Part shown: positions 25,001 to 37,000 of the stretch, in pieces | Position numbering within the stretch: the first letter of the stretch is position 1 | How the letters are laid out: the number at the start of each line of letters is the position of its first letter | Assembly: GCA_903813345.2 (NCBI GenBank) | Contig: CAIIXF020000011.1 | Location: 3,496,571-3,560,570, forward strand | DNA from: Owenia fusiformis | Taxonomy: Eukaryota > Annelida > Polychaeta > Sabellida > Oweniidae | Length of the DNA: 64,000 nucleotides | Reading direction: 5' to 3' | Position numbers and translations under genes: made by a program | Notes under the pieces: model-generated | The model's database searches: none | What the model saw: only the letters and a program-made list of their open reading frames with translations | What the model was told of the DNA's origin: nothing

Positions 25001-28000
25001 CCCTAATTACCAACCCCATCCCTATTAAACCAGATTGGGTTTTAAATGATTACCTAACCCTGACCAACCCACTGAGGACACAGGACGCGTACCAGACCCT
25101 AATGATACAGGGTCCACTTGGCAGGAGCGGCGATCGTGTACCAGACCCTAATGATACAGGGTCCACTTGGCAGGAGCGGCGATCGTGTACCAGACCCTAA
25201 TGATACAGGGTCCACTTGGCAGGTGCGGAATTCGCGTACCAGACCCTAATGATACAGGGTTCACGGCGATCGTGTACCAGACCCTAATGATACAGGGTCC
25301 ACTTGGCAGGGCGAAATTTGCATACCAGACCCTAATGATACAGGGTCCACTTGGCAGAAGCGGCGATCGTGTACCAGACCCTAATGATACAGGGTCCACT
25401 TGGCAGAAGCGGCTTTCGCGTACTAGACCCTAATGATACAGGGTCCACTTGGCAGGAGCGGCGATCGTGTACCAGACCCTAATGATACAGGGTCCACTTG
25501 GCAGGAGCGGCGATCGTGTACCAGACCCTAATGATACAGGGTCCACTTGGCAGGAGCGGCGTTCGATACCAGACCCTAATGATACAGGGTCTACTTGGCA
25601 GGAGCAGCGATCGCTATAAGAAGGGTCTGGCACATGAACGCCGCTCCTGCAAAGTGAAATGAGTTAACTGTAACCTTAACCCTAACCCTAATTACCAACC
25701 CCATCCCTATTAAACCAGATTGGGTTTTAAATGATTACCTAACCCTGACCAACCCACTGAGGACACAGGACACGTACCAGACCCTAATGATACAGGGTCC
25801 ACTTGGCAGGAGCGGCGATCGTGTACCAGACCCTAATGATACAGGGTCCACTTGGCAGGAGCGGCGATCGTGTACCAGACCCTAATGATACAGGGTCCAC
25901 TTGGCAGGTGCGGAATTCGCGTACCAGACCCTAATGATACAGGGTTCACTTGGCAGGAGCGGCGATCGTGTACCAGACCCTAATGATACAGGGTCCACTT
26001 GGCAGGGCGAAATTTGCATACCAGACCCTAATGATACAGGGTCCACTTGGCAGAAGCGGCGATCGTGTACCAGACCCTAATGATACAGGGTCCACTTGGC
26101 AGAAGCCGCATTCGCGTACTAGACCCTAATGATACAGGGTCCACTTGGCAGGAGCGGCGATCGTGTACCAGACCCTAATGATACAGGGTCCACTTGGCAG
26201 GTGCGGCAATCGTGAACCAGATACAGGGTCCACTTGGCAGGAGCAGAATTCGCGTACCAGACCCTAATGATACAAGGTCCACTTGGTAGGAGCGGGGATC
26301 GCGTACCAGACCCTAATGATACAGGGTCCAATTGGCAGGAGCGGCGATAACGTACCAGACCCTAATGATAAAGTGTCCACTTGGCAGGAGCAGCGTTCAT
26401 GAACATCTTTTATTGACTCAGATGTCATCACAATGACATATTAGTCAGTACAATGTACAATATACAAAAATAATTTAGACTAAACTAACTACAAAATACA
26501 TAATGTAAACAACAAGACAAATGCAAAAATATAAGTTATAGAGTCAAGTTTAAAATACAGCATAAGAAAATGTAAAATATCAGTGTGATGTATCATTGAC
26601 ACAATGTTCATCCAACACATATACAATGTATGAAGTAAAGATCATTGCCAGGATCAATAAATGACTATGTCTGTTGAACTTGGTAACATGCACACATGGC
26701 ACCACAAACATTTCTGGTACATGGTACAGATGCTAATACAAGATGGCAAGTAGAACCATGTAGAGCATTATAGACATTATTATGACATGCACATCCAACA
26801 TGCCATATGCTACGGCCAGTAGCCATATTTATCACATGACAACATGCTGTACTTGGTAAGATGTGAACTTGGGATCACTTGAATCAAGGTACTTGGCACA
26901 CATGCAAATATAAGATGGCAAGTATGCCAATGCAACATGTATAAATTAACATGCACATCCAACATGCGAACATGGCAGTACTCGCATTCTAGCTGATACA
27001 TGTACACATGCTAAAACAAGATGCCATGTCCAACCAAAATAGTACATGTTCTAATCTAGAATAAATCTTGAATATTCACTTGCACATTCAACATGCCATG
27101 CTGAGCCAGTTGCTCTGTCTTTCACATGCTAGACCAGTAGCATGTTGTCAGAAAGGTACTTGCTAAAATATTGCCATGTTACTAACAAGTATATGCCAAG
27201 TGACTGCATCTTGTAGATATTACCACTTGGCAACATGGCCGAACATGGCATGTTGGGACCCGGTGGCCATAAATGCTACGGAGACTACCTGGACACTGTG
27301 GTTGTTAACCGGGTCTGGGTTGTCCTGCGTCTGACGAGGGGTATTCACCTCTCTGCGTTGTGTTGGAGTTGATGAGCACTTCGTTTTACCTTGATGTATT
27401 CTTACGCCATGCCAGTTTTTGAAGATTCTTCCGCAACTTTCACATGAATCTCGTCGTCCGTTGTCATTGCGTGGGTCCTTGTCCGTTGTGTTCTGCCTAT
27501 TGGATGAGTCTTCCGCCCCCCTCTCGGATCATCCTGGGGGTATTCTCTTGTTTGGTTGTCTGTAGCTGTAAAAGTGGGTGCTTCGGTCATCTGATCAAAG
27601 CATGGTTCTTAAGGGTGCTGGCCTTCAGAACCCCCAATGCTGTCTTTCCAAGCTGTCACAGTTCTATTCTCTGTCGCCATAGGGACTTTCCCCTAGGTCA
27701 CTGGATAATTCCAGAACTAATGTTGAATTAAACGCTGATGCGCTGTTACCCCAATTCATTCCTAACTCACGCTGCAGCTTCTGAAAACAATATGCATGAA
27801 TGGTGCAAGACCGGGTGGATCCGTAAGCGTCAGCACATATAAAGCCAGCACAATAGAGCCAGCACAATATTTCAACCTTTGTAACCCTTGCAAAAAGATT
27901 TTCTTGCAATAATTTTAAGGTAGATATGTCTCGATATTTTTCACTAATTTTCATGATTATGAATACCAATAATCAATGAAAGGGACAATATTTTCACATT

Positions 28001-31000
28001 TGTAATTGTATGTGTATGCATGGTCCATGGTGTATGTTACCATAATTCTTTATATCCACTTAATGTCAAAATATTGCCCAATTTATAATTATCAGATAAT
28101 TTATTCATCACCAAAATTAGTAAAAATTATCAACATGCAGAACTACCTTAAAGAGTTTAATATCTCACTCAGTCACAATCATGTCAACCAAAACTGTACT
28201 TGTGTTACATAATATAGGATTATACAGCTTACCATACGTGTGCAATCTATATAGCATCCACACTGACATCTTTACAGAATCATACATACTTTTTGAATAT
28301 AAACTAACTCAACCCAATAAGGCGAGTACTAAAGAATTTACTTACCTGCCATCTAAAAATCTGCTTGGAACTACCATTGGATTCCTCCAAGAGAATATTC
28401 TAGGGATTATGGAATGCATTCAGCTTACATAATTTGAGAAATTATTGGCAGACGTAAAACCTATTTAAAACAGCATTTATCGTATTCAAAAGCGTTGAGC
28501 ATCATTGATTCCCAGCCCTCTGAAGTTTGAAAAATAAAAATACTTGGGTGTTAATCCATGGATTATCTTTTAAAATGAGAAATATATTTTTGGATTTCAT
28601 GGTGTAATCTTAAAGTAAACAAAATGTTTTAAAGTGTATTGATGTTTTTTGGATGAAAGACATAAGCGAAATTCATGAAAAAATCCCCTGATTCATGCTA
28701 CAAACAACTCCCTCTCCTTTCATGATTAATCAAAGTGTGTTAGTTGAATCTGTATAAAACTTGAATGATATACCACATGCTGACCCTGTTTATGTACATG
28801 TTGTGATTAAACATGCAAATGTTAATTGACATACAAATAATCCAAGGTCTTAAAGAATTTTAGCATTGCATCTATGGATATTTGGCCCAAGTTTGGGCCA
28901 AAAAAGCTATTATAGGAGAAAACATTTCACTGAATTCAAATGTGCAATTTAAAAGAAGGTAATGTAAGTCCTTAGAGGTCTAATATGCTAGTCTCTTTAA
29001 ATCTCACGAAAAACGAGATTTAGCGAGATTTCAAAAGCTATATGGAAACTTTACTATTAGTGCAGTCAGAATGAGGGTTTAGGCGTGCGTTCAGAGGGAT
29101 TTTATGGGATATAACTTTGCATGTTGCTAGTATGATTTTACATATTTGTATGGATTATTAGATCTTAGTTTTTCAGCTTTTTGATTTCGTGGCCATTTTT
29201 CACCCCATGGGCTATAATTTGAACCCCTACTATAAAATTGGGCTGGAACTCTAAAAATACTCTGTGGAATGTACTCAAATTACTTGAATATATTGGTATG
29301 GACTAACTAAATATATGATAAAAATGTCAAGTCGCATGGCTAAGTGGTTGCCATTGAAATGGATAAAATATACCCTTCAGGTGTTGATTTTCAGGCCATT
29401 TTTCAGAAATGATAGAGTCATTTCATGCATATTTTGTCACCATTGTGTTAGGAAGGGTTAAAGTATGGATAGAAAACTTTTATAATATATTAGCAACAAT
29501 CTTATATAAAGATTAGTGTACATGATTTCAGATTTTGGCCTTATATGGGTCCATGATTTATACAGGGGTCTATTTCACAGACTCGAACCCCTACATTAGA
29601 TGGATGCTATAACTTTTGAAATAATGGAGTTACAGGTCTCATTTTTTCAGATCTGCATAAATGGTTGGTTTTAAGTATTGTATTATACTTTGGGAGCTGG
29701 TATGTGATTGGGTGCTATGGTAACCAAGGTTTTATTGAAATTTCGGACCCCCACATTGGATGTATGCTATAACTTTTGAAATAAGGGATATACGTGTCTC
29801 GTTTTTCAGATCTTAGACATTAGATTTTAAGGATTGAGTCAGACTTTGGAGGCTTGTATTTGATTGGTTACCCTGGTAATCAGGGTTGTGTTGAAATTCG
29901 GACCTCCACAATTGATAAACGCTATACGTATACAGGCAGATACAAATATCATCTTTTCAGATATAAGATAATAATAAAATGTTTATATTGTATTAGACTT
30001 TCGAAGTTAGGATTTACTTGGTTGTCATGGTAACCATGTTTCATTTTCATGGTAACTGCCGTTTTTGTTTTTAGATTCACCTTCATTCTAGATAGGTCAA
30101 TACATAGTATAAAATACCAAATTGCCATTTTATTCTTAATTTTTGGATTTTTCCTATTTTATATAATTTACATGCTCATGACTCATTAATACTAGAGAGG
30201 CAAAAATTGTTTGGCTCATAGAATATCAAATATTAGTAAACAATACATGTATATTTATATCTGACAATATTGCCTCATTCCATACTACTAGTTCTCACAA
30301 ATATTCTGACTCCTAACTTGTTCATTTTTATTCATCAATACTGTTTTCATTTTGCACAATTGCCTCTTGTTTTAAATATCAACCGTTTCTGTTCAAATGA
30401 AGGCTTGATTTGACCATTCTCGAGTTGAGGATCCTCGGGGGATTTAGTACATTCACGCAGTATTGTGCTTGACAGAATGGGTTAATGGTCCCTGAGGGTT
30501 CACTGTATATAAAATGTGGCTGGGGTCCTTGGCTGAACCCTCGAAATCCAATATGTTCCCAAACCAATCTGTCAAATTTGAATGTATTTCCATACCAACC
30601 AAAGTAATGCCCAAAAGTCATGCCAAATGTCCAAATTTAGGATCAATGCGATATCAAATATCCAGATATAAAAACATGGCCATTCAAAATGTCTAATGCC
30701 CCGAGAAGAAGGCAGACCGTTGAGGAAAACAACCATAAACAACTTCACATTATAAAGGATATATACTAGACCAATGCCATACCACACGTGAGGGGTAACA
30801 TATTTTCCAAGACCATTCTCATACCAGTAAGTGGACAAATTGGACCATTGCCATACTTCAAGTCAAAATTTGGAGGGCATTCTCATATCAGATCTTAAAA
30901 GGTGAAGAGTCACTATGGAGAGCTTTTTAGAAGGACACAACTGTTTTATTCTAGAAGTGATCATCGTGAAATTTTTACATACTTTTGGAAATAAGGTGAA

Positions 31001-34000
31001 TTCAGAGATCCTGATATATTATTCTCAAATTATTAAAACGTGGGTTTGTAGAACGTTTTTTTGTGAAGAGTTCATCATTGGCTTCAATGTAATTCATTGC
31101 ATTACATTAGCTGCTATGTAGAATAACTTCAACCTTGTAATGATTGCTCACTCCAACATTTAGGATTTGTCATTCATCCTCTTCAAATTTCTATATTGTT
31201 TCCTATTATGAAGAAAACAACTTTAAGAACCTCAGCTGATGTGAACTCTGTCCCATTAGATGTCAGAAGCTCAACCAAACCTCTGTAGCTGCAAACTTAG
31301 AACGAAGTACTGTATGAAGCCATATTAGTCTTCACTGCATTACTGGATCTGAATGATGAATACTGTTTTGGAGAATATCTTATGTGAAGCAGCTCATATT
31401 GTAATTTATTGATGTCAGTTACAAATGTATTTTTGTAATTCTGCTGTTCTTTTTCAGGTGAACAATTCAACTTTGGATTTTATTGTTACTGGATCTGAAA
31501 AAAAGTAAAATAAATCAACTGAAACTGAAGACAAACAATTCTTAAAGTTGTTTCCTTCAATAGGAAACAATATAGAAATTCCTGATACCATAAAATCCAA
31601 AGTTGAATTGTTCACCTGCAAAAGTACAGCTGAATTACAAAAATAACTGCCACTAATAAATTACGAGATGAGTTGTTCACATGAGACACTAGTATTCTCA
31701 AAGACAGAACAGTGCTGCCCTCACTTATGAAGGTGTTGACATTTTAACTCTTTCACATGTGAAGAGGGTGAATTATCAAACCTGTGTATGGAAACATTCC
31801 CACCAGCCCAAACCAAGCTCTACCAAGCCAAACACTGCGTGAATGAATTATGAATTCCCCGAGTAATCTTTAACATCCTAATGGTCAAAATAATCCTTCC
31901 TTGTTGAAATTGCTGATATTTTAAATTAAGAGACGATTGTGGAAGATGAAAACTATAATGATGAGTAAAAACAAGTTAGGAGTAGAATATGTGTGAGAAC
32001 TAGTAGAGTGGAATAAGGCAATTCTGTCAGACAGCCATGAAATAATGCTGAAATTAAGAGGAAATGATAATTTTAGCAATTTTGCGTTCTATGTTGTGTC
32101 TTGACCATTCTCAAATGAAGGTAAATCTGAAATCAAAAATGAAGTTTCCATGACAATGAAACATGGTTATCATGGCAACCAAGTGAATTGTAACCTTCAA
32201 AGTCTGACACAATACACAAGTCTAATTATCTTTTAAGTTCTGAAAAGCTGATATCTGTATCTGCTTGAATTCAAAGGTTATTACATTTATCAATTGTGGA
32301 GGTCTGAATTTCAATAAAACCCTAGTTACCATGGTAACCAATCACATTTCAGCTCTCAAAGTCTGATTTAATACTTAAAATCAATCATTTTTTCTATCTT
32401 CACTTCAACCCCTCCTAACACACTGGTGACGAAATATGCACAAAATGACTCTATCATTCCTGAAAAATTGGCCTGAAAATTGACACCCAAAGGGTATGTT
32501 TTATCCATTTCCATGGCAACCCCTTAACCATGCAACTTGACATATTTATCATATATTTATATAGCCCATATCAATATACCATAGCAATTTGAAAACATTC
32601 CACTGAGTATTTTTTGAGTTCTTGCCTAATTTTATAGTAGGGGTCCAAATTATAGCCCATGTGGGGTAAAATGGCCACAAAATCTAAAAACTGAAAAACT
32701 AGGATCTAATAATTCATACAAATATGTGAAATCATACTAACAACATGAAAAATTATGTCCCTTAAAATCCCTCTAAACGCACGCATTTAGGCACATTATG
32801 ACTACACTAAATTATTTATTGAGCCGTTGAGCAATTTTATTATATAATACCATCTTTTGTTATCTCAATTATCTTTATGGAATTTTTGTCTTTATTGCAA
32901 TCAAAAGTTTTTGCCGTATGCCTTTTCAGCACATTACATAAACAGTTCCATGCTATGCCCTTATTAAAATGTAAATTGTATGTATACCATTCTCTTGTTC
33001 TACTCTATAAATTGTTTACTCGGTAAACGTCAAATTCAAACATCTTATTGAATAATATAGCCTTTACTGAATATCTATTTTGCTTAGAATTGTAAATGAC
33101 TTCTTAAATACTAAAGATTTCTCTTATGTGTTATTTTCAAAGTTTGCATAACCTGTCAGCGGGAATGCAGTTTTTGAAACTACCCCCGAGTGAAATGAAG
33201 AAGCCAAAATGCATTAAATCGTTAGCTTAACGAGGCGTATAGCCTATCTATTTTTTCGCGAAGCCACTCAGTAAAATTACGATTTCACTGCAACCTGATC
33301 TTCTATCGAGATCATAGTCTTGCTTAAAAGTCCTTGTACTCCCCCCTTTATCGCTCTCTCTAGGGTGTATATTGCCAGGTAAAGAGAGTGAAGGTTACGG
33401 GGGGGGGGGGGTTGGATACAGTCTTTGAGCAAGACTATGAGGATCATTCAATTATCTGTGTTCTTGACACGTTTGGGCATTTGGTAATGACAACGTCTAC
33501 CCAATTTTTGCACGCGGAATTGACGTAATTCAGGACTGAATATTTAAATATTTGGAATGCTTAGAAGTTTATCCTCTGAAAAGTTCACGAAATATTATTG
33601 AATATTATTATGTTATTATTATGTAATTTGTATTGTAATTTATTCATATATTACGTGTCTGTCTTGTGACATATTGTTAGAGTCTCAAACTTTTTGAGGA
33701 CGGTATTCGGCGGTTGGCGTTCAGAGTCTGGAACGATTGACAGGTGATAACATTTTACATGTTAATGCCTTGTTTTAGCAAATACTCCCCATGTCAAATT
33801 TTGCCAATCAAAACTGTTTCTTCGCATTATTCGAGGTCTCACCCACAAACTATTGGAAATGTATGAATATAGGTTCAAGATGAATCCATAGTCGCTTATT
33901 GGTTCTTCTAGTAATAAACTATAATTGATATTTCATTACTAGGGGAATATTGCTTTCCCTGCTCAAGTAAAAGATGGAGGAACGCCACTTGTACGGTGTT

Positions 34001-37000
34001 CGACAAAAAGCCATTCTTGGCATCCATGTCTATGGAAGACGTAACACTCAAGACTCAGGTATCAAGGTACGATCACTTTTTATTTGTCAATTTTATAATG
34101 ATTCAAGGATACAATCTGTCCAACAAGGTTATATAGAACTTTCGAAATTGACTGTATTCACGCCAACTATAAACTGTACACAAAGTCAACATTACAACCG
34201 GGGTATATTCGCAAAGAATACCCCTGGTAATACGTGTAATGTGAAACGTCATAACGGCGGGGCGTAGTAATGTCGGACCGTAATGAATATTCGAAACATA
34301 TTGGTGAGTTTTCATGTTCGAATCGTAATATAGACCTCAGATCAGGGGTTATATAGTCGAATACACCCCTTAGGATTAAGCACAAAGGTTTTTGAACCCC
34401 TCACTCCCTTCGGTCGTTTGGGGTACAGAAAACGTTTGTGTCTAGCCCTGCAGGGTGTATTCGACAATACTAACCCCGCTCTTCGGTCTATATTTCTTAA
34501 TTTGTGTTGGTCAGGTTAGGATTGGATCAGTTAATTTTAATCTTTCTTGACGTCTATATGTACAAATAGCATGTAATAAAAGTGTAATTTTAAAAGGAAA
34601 GTCATTATGAAAGAAATGTTAAAGGGAGGATAGAGGGCGGGGGGAGAGAGAGAGAAAGAGAGGGAGCGTGTAAAAGAAAGAGAGGAAACATGTAGAGGCA
34701 AAGGGAGATAGAACATGAATGTTTAAACTAAGTTTAATATGTGTTCCAGGACACGATGCACGAAGGACGACAAATGGGGTTTCAATTATGAGACAGGGAC
34801 CACGTGGGTATCCAAAGGTTGCAGAGGAGAGTTTTGTATACACTTTAAAGAACCTGAACCAACAACTACACAAGGTCCGACAAGTCCATCAACTCAACCA
34901 GGTATAAAAGTTCTCATATGCACACATTTCACGTGTTTTGCATCGCTGACTGTACATTCTGCAAAAGTTCGTTTTATCTATTGTTGATGGCAGAGTACCA
35001 AAAGTATTTTTCCTATTGCCAAACTCTCAAATAACTAGTAGTAAATAACCAGCAAACTTAATGTAACTTTTTGCTCATAATTTAAGAAACATAATACACA
35101 TTAGTCAAAAATAAGAAGACGATTGATGAGTTCAAACTCAAAATATTACATATAAACATTTACCAAAAACACGATGTGATTTTTTGTGACATCTGTAACT
35201 TACCTTAGATTACCAAACTGACCAAAATCAAGTTGCTCTGTAAAATTATGCAGACAAAAAAAAAGCTTGTGAAGTATGAAATGTGGCCACCGAACGCAAG
35301 CCATTCTTATCAGGTTTGGAAATTTCTTGACTGTGACTAAATTTGAATTTTTTACGATTGAACTTCGACATAATGACCTTACTTTGCAAATGTCATCATT
35401 CGTGCTTTGTGAACATCATATTGAATAAAAACAATTTCGCAAACATTTTGATTATTTAAAAGAAAGAAAAATGAATAGAATAACACTTACACTGCTACCC
35501 ACCTAGTTACACAGACGTATCGTCAGTGTATCATGGCGGAACTACTTCCGGGACTAGGTTTCGGTAAGATTTTTTTGATTTCCCGATTTACACCTACTTA
35601 TAAGTCACGTTGTGGATACTAATTTGGCTCGAAGTTAAGGAAGATGTGTCGATGGTTCTAGGTTTTATATGTTAACGAAGACACAATTCACGTATTTAGT
35701 CCCTCGCTTTTGTTACACTGACGAACGACCAATATCACACTGACGAATCTTTGATTTGGAGCTGTTGCAACACTGACAAACCCAGACCCAAGGGAAAACA
35801 ACTTTGGACGATCCCGATACAAACATTATCTAACTTAAATGTAAATATATGGACAGTGTCGTCCCTAGAACACTTTGCCAATATCATGATGTTCCCAATT
35901 TTTACAAAACCATGCAGTTTTCACCATTCTGAGCAGGTTCATAATGATTTTTAGCCAGAATTGTGAAAAAAAGCCAAAGCTCGTATATTGGAGAGGTATC
36001 TCTGGCCATGGACATGTTTCTAAAACGTTACACGTATGTGTGTTGTCCCCGGGTGTGGTCAAACGTACACAGTTTTGCATTATTGAACATGACCATTGTA
36101 AATATCATTCTAGGAGAACAATCCGTATCAATTATTGTGAACATACAAAGGAAAAGAGCAAGTTACCATCCCGTGCATCATCAATTGTCACCTATTAATT
36201 TCAATAGTCAGTGGCATTTAAAGACAATTAGTGAATTTAGGATTCTTATTTACGCAAAAAATCGATCATATATTGGCTAAAGATGATTGATCATCAAAAT
36301 CTTCATCAACAGTGCAAGTGAATCTGATAATTAAAAATGAATTGAAAGCATTTCTAAATGTAATCTTATGTGTACATTTCACATATGATGATACTCTAGT
36401 GAATTAATATAAAATAATCAAAAATGCATTTGTTTTGTATACTTGCTAGGTGAGGAGTTGTAATTGATGTTTTTCAAATACTTGACCCTCGCAAAAAGTT
36501 TCAGTAGAAATATATTATTTTAGTGATTTTGTATGTTGTAGGTGACTTTGTAGAAAATATTTTGCAATGTGTGAAAATAATTTAAGCCCAAGAATCAATA
36601 CATTGTGGAATGACATTTGATGCAAGCATCTCGAGCAAATTTCAGCAAACATGAAACTTAACCCACTAGTGTCCGCCATTGCAGTAGAAGTAGATGGCTC
36701 TTGGTCAACTACAATAGGAGCCAGTCAAAACAAATGTGATGATAGTTGTAGCAGAATAAAGTAAATAAACTGCGCACTCCCAATAGCGTTATCACATCAA
36801 CCCGATGTTATATACTACGAGTAAATTGGGACTCCAATTTATGATAAATTGAGAATATGATGCCTGTTTTGTTTAAATATTTCGAGATGTTATGCACATA
36901 TCATAATTTATTTATTTATTTAGAAAAAATGTATATACAATAATAATACATGACTAATACTGACACCAAATGGCATATAAAAGTATAATGTCAAGTATCA

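Larger units (their letters stand above)
20608..27275. mobile_element. 6.67-kb hAT-like satellite-carrying element
   Basis: The ends are CAGCTAAGGCCACCGGG and, inverted, CATTTATGGCCACCGGG. CTACGGAG directly flanks both sides (20600-20607 and 27276-27283). This 8-bp duplication fits the hAT consensus nTnnnnAn. Inside each TIR is a tandem array: a 91-bp repeat on the left (20680-22315) and a diverged, inverted relative on the right (26680-27245). The middle holds AT-rich sequence and a higher-order 49-bp satellite (24200-26400). No transposase is seen, so it is non-autonomous. It interrupts the retroelement's reading frame. Confidence 0.8.
17427..27718 (-). mobile_element. RT + restriction-like endonuclease retroelement, split by a hAT-like insert
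   Basis: On the minus strand the order is an N-terminal zinc-finger region (27284-27590), the reverse transcriptase (17973-20607), the endonuclease-like C-terminus (17526-17972) and a short 3' UTR to 17427. This zinc finger / RT / CCHC / RLE layout is that of early-branching LINEs (R2, NeSL, R4, Hero group). Related large single-ORF RT genes are common in cnidarians, fish and marine deuterostomes. The element is interrupted at 20608-27275. The two coding parts come back into one frame if that insert and one 8-bp duplication are removed, so the insert came later. 110-bp direct repeats lie just outside both ends. The copy is inactive as read. Confidence 0.75.

Noticed and set aside
24288-26331. 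Many open frames on both strands with repeated peptides
   Set aside because: They are translations of the 49-bp satellite, open in several frames at once; no start context or domain.
17317-27828. Reading the 110-bp repeats as LTRs of an LTR retrotransposon
   Set aside because: No gag, protease, integrase or primer-binding site is seen, and the RT is of the RLE-LINE type.
33974-34267. 97-codon open frame from an ATG
   Set aside because: A different frame of the same stretch gives a splice-compatible half of the DUF3011-like module; the ATG frame reads through the donor and has no domain.
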